Below, in pieces: positions 1-11,097 of a DNA stretch of 64,000 nucleotides. Position 1 is the first letter of the stretch, and each line of letters begins with the position of its first letter. The notes below the pieces were generated by a model. That model did not search any database. It worked only from the letters and a program-made list of their open reading frames with translations, and was not told the DNA's origin. Where the stretch lies: NCBI GenBank assembly GCA_023653785.1, contig JAMKCH010005417.1, positions 1 to 64,000 on the forward strand, read 5' to 3'. Made by a program: the position numbers and the translations under genes. Source of the DNA: Ophioderma brevispina. Taxonomy: Eukaryota > Echinodermata > Ophiuroidea > Amphilepidida > Ophiodermatidae.

Positions 1-2
1 CA

Positions 3-231
3 TGGGGTAGCACTGATCCTCACAGATCGTCGCACGCGGCGGCAGCCGCCGCCGTAAGGCAGTACCACAACCCATTTGGCAATGTTTCTCCCAGTTTCCT
101 CACGGCGGCTACAGCTCAATCCACACACCCATCACACCACCATCATCAGCAACAGTATTTATCCAACAGTTATAGCTCGGCTTATAATCTTCACAACTCA
201 GCGTATCCTCTACATGATATGAGTATGACAG
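3..231 (+). CDS. Posterior Hox gene, exon 1 (3' part, 5' truncated)
   Basis: This is the last 76 codons of the first coding exon of the Hox gene whose homeodomain lies at 22.8 kb. The frame beginning at base 3 is open to the window edge. It reads six alanines, then a stretch starting VRQYHNPFGN, a histidine/glutamine run (HHHHQQQ), and a Tyr/Ser-rich tail ending YPLHDMSMT. Such low-complexity Ala/His/Gln/Tyr/Ser N-terminal regions are usual in Hox proteins. The exon ends one base into a codon at a good donor, CAG|GTAAAA, and reading through it meets a stop within four codons. Hox genes typically have one intron between a long exon 1 and the homeodomain exon, and this fits. The start codon and promoter are outside the window. 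Assignment to the same gene as exon 2 rests on strand, order, matching phase and protein character; it is not proven by a transcript. Confidence 0.8.
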
Positions 232-237
232 GTAAAA
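229..237 (+). promoter_or_regulatory. 5' splice donor of Hox intron
   Basis: CAG|GTAAAA matches the metazoan donor consensus. The exon closes after the first base of a codon (phase 1), so exon 2 must supply two bases. Confidence 0.75.
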
Positions 238-1112
238 TTGATTAAGCTCTTTCTAATTTTGTTATCAAATAAAATACAAATTTCATAACGCTATTATCCT
301 CCTTTACTTAAATTAGAAAAGAAAGATGTATTGTGGCGACAATAAATACTGCCCATATTATATGTATATATGTGTATACTTTATATATTTGGAAGTTGTA
401 AAGTTTAACGACCGTGTGTCGCAGAAAAAAGAACCATTTTTGATGTGTCGTTTCACGACTTGTTTATAATGTCATTAAAAATCTGTCAATGAGTTCGATT
501 GAAGATTATTACAAGTTATGGGTAGTTTTATGAGACTTCATAAACATGTCTTGAAATCGTTGTCAATGAGTGTTGAGCACGTTCTACGACAACCATCTTC
601 TACATCAACCACGGACAGCAAAAATGTTTTCTTCCTTTTTTTAACTTTCTCTATTCTTTTTTTTTCAAACTTGAAGCAGTTTCGTTTATGTTCTAATAGC
701 ATTTCGTTTCTGCACACTTTTTGATAAGCGCACTGCTTCAAACAATATTATATCGGATGTCATGGTACTGACAGTTGGTGATAACTTATTATACCAGCAC
801 TATGCAATATAAAATATATTGTGACAGCTATGCCAGCTCCCGTTTGTCTTTTGGTTCGGTTTGTTATTTAAAGTTTTCTTTTAAAAGTTCGGAATTATTT
901 CCAGATAATAACCATTGCTGGAAAGACGAGTAATGAATATTGAGGAAATAACAAATTTACTGTTGATTATGCCATGAAGATGTTTTACTACGTGATCTTA
1001 CATTTGTCATTTGTGGGCCTAGTATACTCCCGCGAAGAATGACCTCTCATTTTAACCCCAACTTCCTTAAAGTTCAGAGCATTCTCGTGGGTTGGGTAAA
1101 GAGTGTATGACT
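232..1112. other. Intron start, no feature seen
   Basis: AT-rich intron with a TATATGTATATATG stretch at about 360. Nothing else supportable. Confidence 0.5.
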
Positions 1113-1268
1113 GTCTTGAAAAAAGTCTTGTAGGATATGATGATGTGTACACCAGCAATTTCACTCACTCCATATCGAGAGTGAAATGCTCTTGAAAAAA
1201 GTCTTGTTGGATACGATGATGTGTATACACCAGCAATTTCACTCACTCCATTTCGAGAGTGAAATACT
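1113..1268. repeat. 77-bp tandem duplication of a MITE end
   Basis: Two adjacent units start CTTGAAAAAAGTCTTG (1113-1190 and 1191-1268). Each carries the left end of the GAGTGAAA-type MITE (CAGCAATTTCACTCACTCC). Confidence 0.7.
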
Positions 1269-1432
1269 CTTGAACCTTGCATTTCACTCTTTAAAAATAA
1301 TCTAAGTCACTCTTCAATGTGCACAGAGACATTTGGTTAATGTTTAACTCTTCGGATTTGAAATATCACTCTTGAGAATTTTGCTCAAAGAGTGAAATTC
1401 TCTTGAGAAAAAAAATATGAGTGAAATTGCTG
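1231..1432 (+). mobile_element. MITE family 1 (GAGTGAAA type), complete copy
   Basis: A roughly 200-bp element with short imperfect terminal inverted repeats: it starts CAGCAATTTCACTCA and ends GAGTGAAATTGCTG. The inside is full of short words such as GAGTGAAA and CTCTTGAG on both strands. Near-identical copies occur at 10.9 and 18.6 kb, with decayed copies elsewhere. No coding capacity, so it is non-autonomous. Confidence 0.75.
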
Positions 1433-1979
1433 CACACTCGAATTGCTGAGAGAATCCGTGTACCAGTATAAGGAAGGGGCCTGAAGTGGAGGGAAACGAC
1501 CCAACAAAAACAGTTGAGTTATTCTGATAAATTAACAAAAAGTTAAATTTTGGTGTTTTTTTTAAATAAGCAGGGGCTGGGCTGGGGGAAATTTACCCCT
1601 GCTATAGGAAAAATGCCCCTGGTTCTAAAACAAAACTATGTACATTTGTGTAGACCAGGGGCAAAATGTTAAAAACAACAAAAATGCTCCTGAATATGAC
1701 TCCTTATTTCAATCCCTGCCCAACATAATGTCCCGCCACTGAATTCAGAATCAATGAAGAAAACATAAGTTGAAATTGAAATATTATATGATTTTTCTTT
1801 TGGTGGATGAAATGGGAATATTGAGGGGAAAATGCCTCGGTTCACTTTGAAATATGCTTCTAAAGTAAAAATAAAACTGTAAAATGACTCTGCTATGTGG
1901 AATTCGCAATAGATAAAAATCCTTAAATTTGAAATATATGCTTTATTATAAGACCTAAAATACAGTGATACATACAAAT

Positions 1980-2161
1980 AAGTTGATACGGTACCCCAAA
2001 AGTTTTCAAGAGCAATTATAGAAGCAATAAAGACTGCGCTGTATTTTAGGTCTTATAATATTTATAAATAAATAAATATTATAAGACCTAAAATACAGTG
2101 CCGTCTTTATTGGTGCTATAATTGCTCTTGAGGTCTTTTGGGGTATACCTTATCAACTTCT
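1980..2161. mobile_element. Near-perfect fold-back element (181 bp)
   Basis: The whole element is a hairpin. The left arm begins AAGTTGATACGGTACCCC and runs through CAAGAGCAATTATAG to GTATTTTAGGTCTTATAA. The right arm is its reverse complement with a few mismatches and ends ACCTTATCAACTT. The loop is only AATAAATAAAT-like sequence. A third piece of the arm (ATAAGACCTAAAATACAGTG) lies just upstream at about 1949. Confidence 0.7.
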
Positions 2162-2605
2162 TTGTAGAATCATTAAAGCATCATGATTAAAAAATAACGG
2201 TATGCACTAGAGAAAATGTATTTAACTTTTGAGAACCACGTTTTTTTCTTTAGAATGAAGATGAAATTCACCAGATTTTCAAAGTTTGTGTAGCTATTTT
2301 GATATATGAACTCAAATTCTACTCAAGAAAAAGGAAGTGTTGACACATTGGGCTGGGCTGTCGAATCTGTTCTGAAAACGAACACCGGAAACAAACAAGC
2401 AAACAAATAAAATAAATTCCTTGCAAAGTGTAGAGATCTGCAGACAATTCAGTGTCATTTACATCATCTACATGTAACTAAGCGTGAACTTCAGTGACAT
2501 ATTATCACAATGAAGGCTCCAGGGGGCCAAGTTAAGTCAAAATTTGAAATTTTCATGAAACCTGCTATAGTTGGCGGTGCCAGGCTTAATGAGCTGTTGC
2601 GCCCC

Positions 2606-2919
2606 TTAAAGGACTGTTTTTGCCCTGATGTAAAGCTTTGTATCAAAAATATGCCTCTCTGAAAGGACTAAGCTGAGAAATGTTTCTTTGGTACAAAACC
2701 TGTGAAGTATCTAATTTCGCGTAGGAGCAAATATGAAATTCAGCCTATGTTTTTTTTTATTTTGAAATATAAGCAAATGAAAATCACCCTTTTTCTCCCT
2801 TTAGTTTTAAGACTTTTTTGTAGCCAAATGCAAGGTACCAAATCTATTGTCTAATCTATATGAAATTACTATTATGACACAATATTTGGGTGTCTCAAAA
2901 TCTCTCGTTGCACCTTTAA
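2606..2919 (+). mobile_element. TTAA-ended MITE, copy 1 (internally deleted left end)
   Basis: It shares a long stretch with 44036-44395, from TTTTTGCCCTGATGTAAAGC to CTCTCGTTGCACCTTTAA, in the same orientation. The left terminus TTAAAGG is retained, but about 45 bp after it are missing relative to the 44-kb copy. It ends in TTAA. Confidence 0.7.
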
Positions 2920-5900
2920 TCGGGACACTGATACTTTGGCTCTATTTATATTTTTTCCCGAAAATGCATGCTTCTGTACACGTGCCACAGGTATTGACTC
3001 TATGTTCACCCTTCCTTGAGCATGCTGGCGGGAATAAGAACATGCATTAACTTAAAAAGCACGTGATATTGCAAATTAGAAGATGAAATTTAAGGTATCA
3101 GGGGATGTCTCAAGATCTTTCAAAATATATGGAAACATCACTTTGATTGAACCAAGAACTTAAAATGCTTCAAGCAGATAAAAATAGTATTACATTCTGG
3201 TAAGCTCAATATGACTTTATGAGTCCAATATGTCTTAATTCTTAAAAGCTAAATTAAATAATACGTAAGTTTGAGGTCTACCTCTATGTATATCAGTAAC
3301 AGTGATATATGACTTGATGGAAGTTGCTCTGTATTCTTCAGACAAAAACCAACATATAAGTGGATATTTGTTTCACGCTATTTCTCGTTTTACAAATTGT
3401 GACAAATTTAATTCTGATGGGACCAGTGGTGTAACGTCATAGTGATTCCTGAGAGTGCGTTTAAGACATATTACATTATAACTTGTTGGTTTCACTCAAG
3501 TCATAGAGCCTCAACAGTTTTTGTATTACTCATCAGTAGCTCGATCACCAAACGGTCCTCATCTTCATTAGTTTCATTTATTTTATTGATTATAACCATG
3601 TATGATAATGACGAAAATTATCAGATAAAGATGAATCAGTTTATGAGATGTCTTGGGAGCTTAAATTGACCTTTCTGGTAATTCTGCAGGAGGTACAACT
3701 GAACTTTCAGAGCTGAAATTTAGCCTAATTTATTGTGAATTGCATGAGTTTGAAAATGTATATTTTCCTGAATGTGCGAAGTATAGAGAACATAAGAACA
3801 GAAGCTTGTTGAAATTGAGGGTATGAAGTCCGGGGGTCTCAAGTTTGGTTTGGGTAGGGATGCGCCTCCTAGGGTCTGGAAAAGGGAACCATATGGTTAA
3901 ACCAGAGCTGCAGATTTTTGGGAAACTTAACACAAGTTTGCCCCATTTTTTCTAAAAAAAGCAATATTAAGCAAATTTGAGAAACTTTGGCTCCACATTG
4001 GGGAAAGTGGCCAAATTTTCCAAGAAATTTGAGAAAATTTTGAAAAAAGTGATCCATCTCTATACCAAAATTGGCATTCATATACAGTGAGCCTGAAAAT
4101 GAGACCCGTATGTTGGAGGATCATTTTTGTTCAGTGACCCCCCCCCCGAGTGGCGGAGGAACCAAAACGGGGGAATCTTGGTCCTTGTAAAAACTTTTTT
4201 GTAATTTCTTTATAAACAACAAAAAGGACATTCACTGAAGGTTCACTTTTAGTAACGTTAATTACACTCTTTGAAAAAATATGTAAGAGTGAAGACACTC
4301 TTCAATTTTCTGTTCTCATTGACTTTGCCCCAAGAGTGAATGTGAGTGAAATTGCTGAGTCACTCTAATAAAAAGGAATCATTGCGAGTAAAAAAAGGTA
4401 AAACGTAAAAACAAAGAAATGTATTTCATATACATGTACTTGAAAAAAAACATATGTAGCACCAAAATTAGTTATGGGTTGGAAGTCCATTTATTGAACT
4501 ACTTTTAAGTGCAAACATTGTTCAATTATTCTATTCGTTAAAACTTTTTGTGTGACCATTTGAACGAAATTACCCTACAATTAGTTTTGTCCCAAAATGT
4601 GATTTATTGCGTGTTCTGACAGTTTGGAACAACAAAGAAAATTCAACAACTGTACACATATCTTTGTCAACAACTCTGCTTCTGAATCATCAAATAGTTC
4701 AGTTAACTTTTTGCCCTTAACTTCTGTTTACTGTATTTAGAGCTTTTTTTATTAAACAAGTTGTGAAAATTTTACACACGTGTTATATGCAATTTTTACA
4801 CACGTTGTTTAAAAATGTTAAACAACTTTTGCTATTCATACATGTATATGGCTTTAGTATTTGTTATATAAACAGCCATTATAATGTATTTTTAAACAAC
4901 AATTTTTACGGTATTTGTGGCTTGGTTTGAATATATTTTCTAGTTTTATTTGTCCGTTTGTGAATCTTTAATGAGGGATTTTAATTTTACTCCAGTGACT
5001 ATAGCACTGCTTTCCAAGCAGGCCCTCGTAGAGGTCGGAAAACGGAATATTTACAAAAGTACAAAATCACTAGTCATAAGTTAGAACAAAATAAGGATAG
5101 GCGGGGTTCTCACATTTTGTTTGGGTAGAGATGTGCGGCCGGAAGTTTGAACAACTACCCCAAAAATATACCAAATATGAAACCCATTATTTTACCTAAT
5201 TTTCAAGAAAAAGGACTGATCAATATCAAGAGGGGTGAAAATGATATGCCCCTTTAAACATAGCAATAAGAATACCATACTGGCAGCTAAATTAGAAAAA
5301 ATGCTACTTAAACTTGTTAAACAGCTGAACCTAAATCAACGGAGTTATATGCTAAAACTCAGGGCCGTACGCAGGATTTATTTTGGGGAGGTGCAGTACT
5401 TCAAAAATGTGGACCTTTAGTTTGGTAAAAGAGGACCTAACCCCCTAAAATGGTCCTTTTTGGACTTTTTGGACATCTCATCACCAAAAAGTGGACTCGC
5501 TTGTCAAAATTTCTATAAATTTTGGATCTTTTATGCAAAAAGTGGACCTTTTGCCCTTTTTGTGGATTTTTTTTGGGGGCGGGAGTGCCTGCTAAAACTA
5601 TTTAATTCTCCCATAGTTCTCCAGGAAAACAAAGGTGGTTTTAATGATTTTTACCTGGATGTGGCATTTCTGAGGCATTTCGAGGCTATAAGATATTTAA
5701 AATTTCTCACTTCATAAAATAAAAATTAAAAAAGAGAAATGCGGTTAAACGGCTATACAAAATCAAAATGTGGTCTACGAAATAAACTTTTTTAGCCTAA
5801 TGGTATAAATTTTGAAACCATTTATTTGGATTTCTAAAACTCTACATTTTCAAGAGTAACGGAATTAGTAGCACTGCATGCTTAAAAGACAATACGACCT

Positions 5901-6929
5901 ATATGGGCCTATAAGTTGGCTGTTTATTTTGTAAAGAATCAGCAGCGACATGTGTGTAGGCCCAAATAACAAATTCATCTCAGGAATATATCCTAATTTG
6001 TTCAGCCATTGTGGCATCATTCTACATCTGATGTGGGCTTTGTAATTCTCTTTATACAATGCATACATATGAAATTATTATATACCATATGCATCTTAAT
6101 TACACGACGTGTGACCGTCTGCACTCATAATCAATCCTGTTCAGTTACCCTTAATTAACGCGACATTGTTCTGTGTGGTTACACAAGAGCGGACATGATT
6201 GGGTGTTTTGTTGGTTTGTAATAACTTAAGTCATGGTTTAAGCATGAAGTTATTATAGTAACTGTAATAACTTTTGCTTTAAAGAATGTCAGTAATATTA
6301 TAGCTTTTCAGACCTTATTATCATTTTAAAATACCAAAGAAGGGAAAAAAACAACAAATTACTCATTTTGATACGAAAAATTTGTCAGCAAGGAGCCCTC
6401 TTAGACATTTGTCAACTTTTTAATTAATTTAGTGTCAAAATGATCAAATTTTTATTCAATTACTGTCAAAAAGTTGACAAATCATTTTGTTGAGCTGCCC
6501 GTTGACTAATTTGTTTTAGAGTCATACAAAAGATGATGCAGCTTTTCAATAATATTGTATAGTAGCCATTTCTTTAGCCATTGTATAGTGACTCTTTCTT
6601 TAGACATATAACTGCATGGGAAAAAAAGGTATAAATGTCAATAGTTGGTCAATTAGACCTGTAACTGGGAGTAAAAGCTATATATAAATGTCAATATTTG
6701 GTCAGTGTTTGGAAAAGATCTCGAGGTGAACGTCTCATTTTGGAGTGTTTTCTTACAATAATGGTCATTAGATTCCAGGAATAGTAGCTGTACCCACGTA
6801 GCTAGTACACATAGCTGTCGGTCCTGTAAAAAGAGTACGAGTTATGGTGCGAGTAGAACCAGTGAAGGAGCTGAAGCAAGCTCTGCAGGGTTGTAGTACA
6901 CCACTTGTAAGAATCTGGTTGTGTAATAC
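2920..6929. other. Intron, mostly featureless
   Basis: Apart from the MITE fragment at 4.26 kb, only AT-rich sequence. A small hairpin built on GACATTTGTCAACTTTTT and AAAAAGTTGACAAAT lies at about 6405-6482. Confidence 0.45.
4263..4366 (+). repeat. MITE family 1, truncated copy
   Basis: It carries the middle and right end of family 1 (AGAGTGAAGACACTCTTCAA, then GAGTGAAATTGCTG). The left half is missing. Confidence 0.55.
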
Positions 6930-7135
6930 AAACTCTCACGCGCGCACGTGTGCGTGTACATGTGTTCGTACGTTCGCTCTTGTGTATGTGTGTGTGTTCG
7001 TACATGCGTGCTCGCGATTGTGTAAGTGTATCACATACACACATACGCACAGTCTTCACCGCGACACACACACATGCACCAGCTCACACTCGTTTTGTAG
7101 GCCGCCAGCATGGATTCCGTTGTGCGTGTGTATGT
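6930..7135. repeat. Degenerate GT/CA alternating purine-pyrimidine tract
   Basis: A CG/CA/GT-rich run on one half (GCGCGCACGTGTGCGTGT) switches to CA-rich sequence on the other (CACATACACACATACGC). It is a decayed microsatellite with Z-DNA-forming composition. Small open frames here are artefacts of the repeat. Confidence 0.7.
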
Positions 7136-7735
7136 ACATGTATTACTAAAATGTTAAGTTTTTCTGAAATTGCTTGCGTACAAATATGCAGCGGCCCATA
7201 TATTATTTGAATATTGTGAGCGCGAAAGCCGAGAACCGCGTAATTCTAGTTTCTTTCTATTCTCATATATATAATACCAGAGGCATTTCTGAGTAGCGGC
7301 ATTCCTTCGATGGTCAAATTCATAACGTGCATAATTTAATATAGGCCTACCACTCAATCAATTTCACATTTTTCTCCACCCAGCTACGTGATTCCAGGGG
7401 CTTTCTACATCGACTAAATAACATTAACACCCGTGCTTTTATAACACATAATACATATAGCTGATATTAGATATTCCATATCGAAAATCCATATGTTCAG
7501 TACATGCACTACACGATACATGTATACAAAAGCTCATACCATATCATTTTCCATATACTTCAACTTTTTCATTCTTACACAAAATTATACAATACATTTG
7601 CAAATACACCAATGTCATTTGAAATCTAAACCATTTCATGCAATGAAGTGGATAATTATTTAGAAAGCGCAAAAGCAGTTACATTATAATCCAGACCTAT
7701 TATAGTCGATATGATAAAATATAACTCGCGTCTTG

Positions 7736-7764
7736 CCCCCTCCCCCCACCTCCCCCACTCCCGC
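7736..7764 (-). other. C-run cluster (possible G-quadruplex on minus strand)
   Basis: Runs of five, six, five and three C separated by short spacers occur in an otherwise AT-rich intron. On the minus strand this fits the G3+ quadruplex pattern. Confidence 0.5.
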
Positions 7765-8608
7765 CATCCTTTTTACAGGCTCCGATAGCTCGTTACATAA
7801 CATGATAGGCCTATACATGTTTTTGTGTGTGCGGACCCCTCTTGGAAACATTTTTTAAAGTTGGATATTTTTGAAAATTAATTGATCTTGAGAATGAAGC
7901 CTTTAAAAATTCTTTGCACAGGATACTATATACGGACGGTTAATTGATATTTTGAAATCAGTAAAAAAAAAATCCGATTTTGCTCTGATACTGTAGTTCG
8001 TAATTATTGTTGTTCTGATTTTTATCAAGAACAAAGACACCGGTTTTTAATCATTATGCTTACCTTCGAAAGAATCAACTCTTACAACCTTAGTTCATTC
8101 ATAAAGTGGATTAATGGACAAGTCTTTGACAAAACTTATGCAACCTTGTATGTATCCCGTCCTGGAGAGCAAACAAGGACTCCTTTCGCTTCCTGAGTTC
8201 TTCCGGTGACTTGTCAATCTTTTGTCCATCTTCGGCTTGGCTCATCAATAATCATACTCATAATAATATGATTTTCAACAATTGTTAAAATATTGTTTTG
8301 TTACAACTTGCAGACAAAAATGCCCAAAGGCAAGTTGAAAACCTCGATTAAGCATATTCGTTGTCTTGTATTATGTGTGTATGGGATTAAGGATATATGA
8401 ATGGCCTGGGAACGTTTTTGTCTTGGTCCTGCTGAGGTGAAGTATAGGCCTAAAAGTACAGCAACATACACGCACGCAGCTGCAAAGCCAGAAAAGAACA
8501 AAATACAAAAATACCAAAAAAACATCGACTGAAGAAAGACTTATGGAATGATTGCATTGAATTTCGTAAGACTTCTGAACTTGACAGAAAAAGTGGGGCA
8601 CTTGCAGT

Positions 8609-8943
8609 CGCTGTATAACGTGTTGGGATTAAGCCATTTCAGACAAATGTATGGGGTTCAATAGGTGTACGGATGGCAAAATGAAATGTGGGCGGGATTG
8701 GGGATTAAGCCGGGTAGGTTTTTGGTTATAGCATGCGTTTCCCAGTGAAAGGGGTAATGCTTCTGGTATAGGGTACTTGTCTGACTTTGCTGTTTTACAT
8801 GCAGGTGCATTTGGGATCTTAGTAAGATGTCATGCACGAGGCATGTACTTTTACTTGGAATGTGGACTTATTTTATGCATATGGATCGATTGACCAAAAA
8901 ATCCACATTTCGCGTACGTACGAGTACACGCGTCGGGTATGAA
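8609..8943 (+). repeat. Dispersed repeat, copy 1 (inverted mate at 56.6-56.95 kb)
   Basis: About 330 bp match the reverse complement of 56627-56954 throughout. Shared words include GTATAGGGTACTTGTCTGAC, TTTGGGATCTTAGTAAGATG and CGTACGAGTACACGCGTCGG. There is no open frame. It is a mobile-element fragment by inference. Confidence 0.7.
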
Positions 8944-9370
8944 TCTAATTCTTAACCTCCCTATTATTGATTTAGAAGCGTGCGCGGAGGAAGGGAAAAT
9001 ATGATTGCTGAGCATGCCAGTCACGGCTGAACTGAACTTTGAGATTAATTCACTCAATGTTCCCGAATGATAACATGATAACATGTTCGTATCATATACC
9101 TGAGAAGTTTCGAAAAAATATGTCAAGTATTTCTCAGTGGTTACCATGATAACCACGTAGAGCCTCTGATTGGCTGAACACCTACATAGTCATAACTGCA
9201 GATCAAAAATGCAACTGATACCAAACTTGCATAGATGAAAATACGCAGGGCACTATGAAGCTCGATTGTTTATATGATTACCATGGTAACTAGGCAGCGT
9301 CCAATCAGGATTTTTGCAACATAATTTAAATTTGAAGCATGAATGTGAAATCTGCTTTGTAAGTTCCCTA

Positions 9371-9734
9371 GATCTAATCACTATCAGTGATTTCACCTCA
9401 TAGATCAAAATATTTGAAATGTGCAGGAATAGCTTAATAGTGAAGGATAAATCTGTAGAATTATCATAAGTTATTTTTGCAACTGAAAAATCGACAGAAG
9501 AGAAAGAAAACAGCAGTACTCAAAGTTATGAACCTCCAGTTAATTGCATTACGTGTTGCAGTATAAGTGTCCGTACGGACAGTAATGACTAAAACATCCG
9601 ATTTTATCCTTAGCATTTGCAGGGCATGTTAGGATATATACATGATGTATACTTGTTACAAACATGCAAAAATCTAATTGTTGATGATTTTTTTTCGATT
9701 ATCTGATTTAACAAATCACTGATAGTGCCTTTAA
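9371..9734 (-). mobile_element. TTAA-ended MITE (CACTATCAG family), copy 1
   Basis: Ends are ATCACTATCAGTGATTT at left and AAATCACTGATAGTGCCTTTAA at right. The inside matches the 25.85-kb copy in reverse orientation, for example GTCCGTACGGACAGTAATGAC versus GTCATTACTGTCCGAACGGAC. The left terminus has lost the TTAAAG seen in the other copy. Confidence 0.7.
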
Positions 9735-10456
9735 TATATGTGCCTTTCACGTTCATACGGTCTTTCGTTTTTGAGTTAAGTTCGAAAAAAGATAGTCGCC
9801 AAAAAAAATAATAACTTGTAACATACATGTATCTTGAAAGTTTTTGCCCATTGATTTTAATACATAAATAATTACAAATTTTGAGTGAATTTTGGTACAA
9901 TTTCGAGATGATTTGGCAGTTGAATTGTTTTATATGCGTATCGTAAAATAAATATAGCGGGTTGAGGGAAGATAAAGAAATAAATTATGGCCGACCTTAA
10001 AATTACCGGGTCGAGTTGGTTTGATGCATAATGAATTATTTCAGTTTTGTAGCAAATTAATTCCACCCAAATTTGTGACATGGATGAGCATGCAGAAACA
10101 ATAAAAACTTCATTTGCGTAAAAATCACAGGGTGGCCATTTCTTTGCATAGAAATATGTACAAAAATTTCCAATTGTCTGCGATTTAGTTAAATTGGCCA
10201 TAAAGTGAGAACGGAAGGTCCTAAAAGCAATCAAAAGCTGAAAGTGATACTTTTCTAAAATCATGCTATTCTCTCATTTTGACTAGAAGACCCAAGTTGT
10301 AACCCCAACCCCAAGCCAAATATGAAAATGTAATATGCATGCCTATTTCATCAAATTTGTCCAAGAATTGATGGACCGGTATTAAACTTGTAAACGTACA
10401 CGCTAATTACTCGATGTTGATACTAAGAATACCCTCGTCTGTTGAGTAATATCTTA

Positions 10457-10842
10457 ACTCACCCCATATCGGGAGTGAAATACTCTTGAAGCTTGTATTT
10501 CACTCTTTTAAAATAACGATCTAAGAGTGAAGTCATATATATCATCATCTTTATTAAAATATAACAAGAAGTAGTACATAAAAACTCAAGATCAACCTGG
10601 GTCTATACTGACCCTGGGCAAGAGCATGGCATTACACGATATACAATCTAGCAAAAATAAATACAACGACAAAACATTTCTTTATACAGAGCTAAAAAAA
10701 AAAACTGACAAAAAAACAGTTTCAATTTTCTGTTTTCAGTGACATTTATTTCGGCTTTCACTCTTCATATTGTGGATTCACTCTTGAATATTGTGTCCAA
10801 GAGTGAAATACTCTTGAGAAGATATGTGAGTGAAATTACTGA
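10457..10842 (+). mobile_element. MITE family 1 copy split by an insertion
   Basis: The left part runs to AAGAGTGAAGTCA at 10535 and the right part resumes at TTCAATTTTCTG (about 10721). In the intact neighbour at 10893-11097 these two pieces are nearly contiguous. Confidence 0.65.
10536..10719. mobile_element. Insertion nested inside MITE family 1
   Basis: About 185 bp interrupt the MITE. It contains CAACCTGGGTCTATACTGAC and CCTGGGCAAGAGCATGGCAT, starts near TTTATT and ends in A-rich sequence. It may be the 3' end of a retroelement on the minus strand. The family is not recognised. Confidence 0.4.
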
Positions 10843-10892
10843 AAAGTTGAGTAAACCTTACTCATTTGTTACGCAAATATCTTAGTCAGAAG

Positions 10893-11097
10893 CAGCAATT
10901 CCACTCACCCCATATCAGGAGTGAAATACTCTTGACTATTGTATTTCACTCTTTAAAAAAACGATCTAAGAGTGAAGTCACACTTCAATTTTCTGTGACA
11001 TTCATTTCGGGTTTCAGTCTTCAGATTGTGGATTTCCCTCTTGAGAATTTTGTCCAAGAGTGAATACTCTTGAGAAGATAAGTGAGTGAAATTACTG
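10893..11097 (+). mobile_element. MITE family 1, complete copy
   Basis: It starts CAGCAATTCCACTCACCCC and ends GAGTGAAATTACTG. It lies 50 bp from the preceding copy in the same orientation, so the two may derive from a local duplication. Confidence 0.7.

Noticed and set aside
6802..7210. Cys/His/Thr-rich frames resembling small secreted proteins
   Set aside because: Both strands are open across a GT/CA microsatellite; the composition is dictated by the repeat.
9872..10264. 130-codon minus-strand frame
   Set aside because: Low-complexity composition of AT-rich intron with no motif; no splice context.
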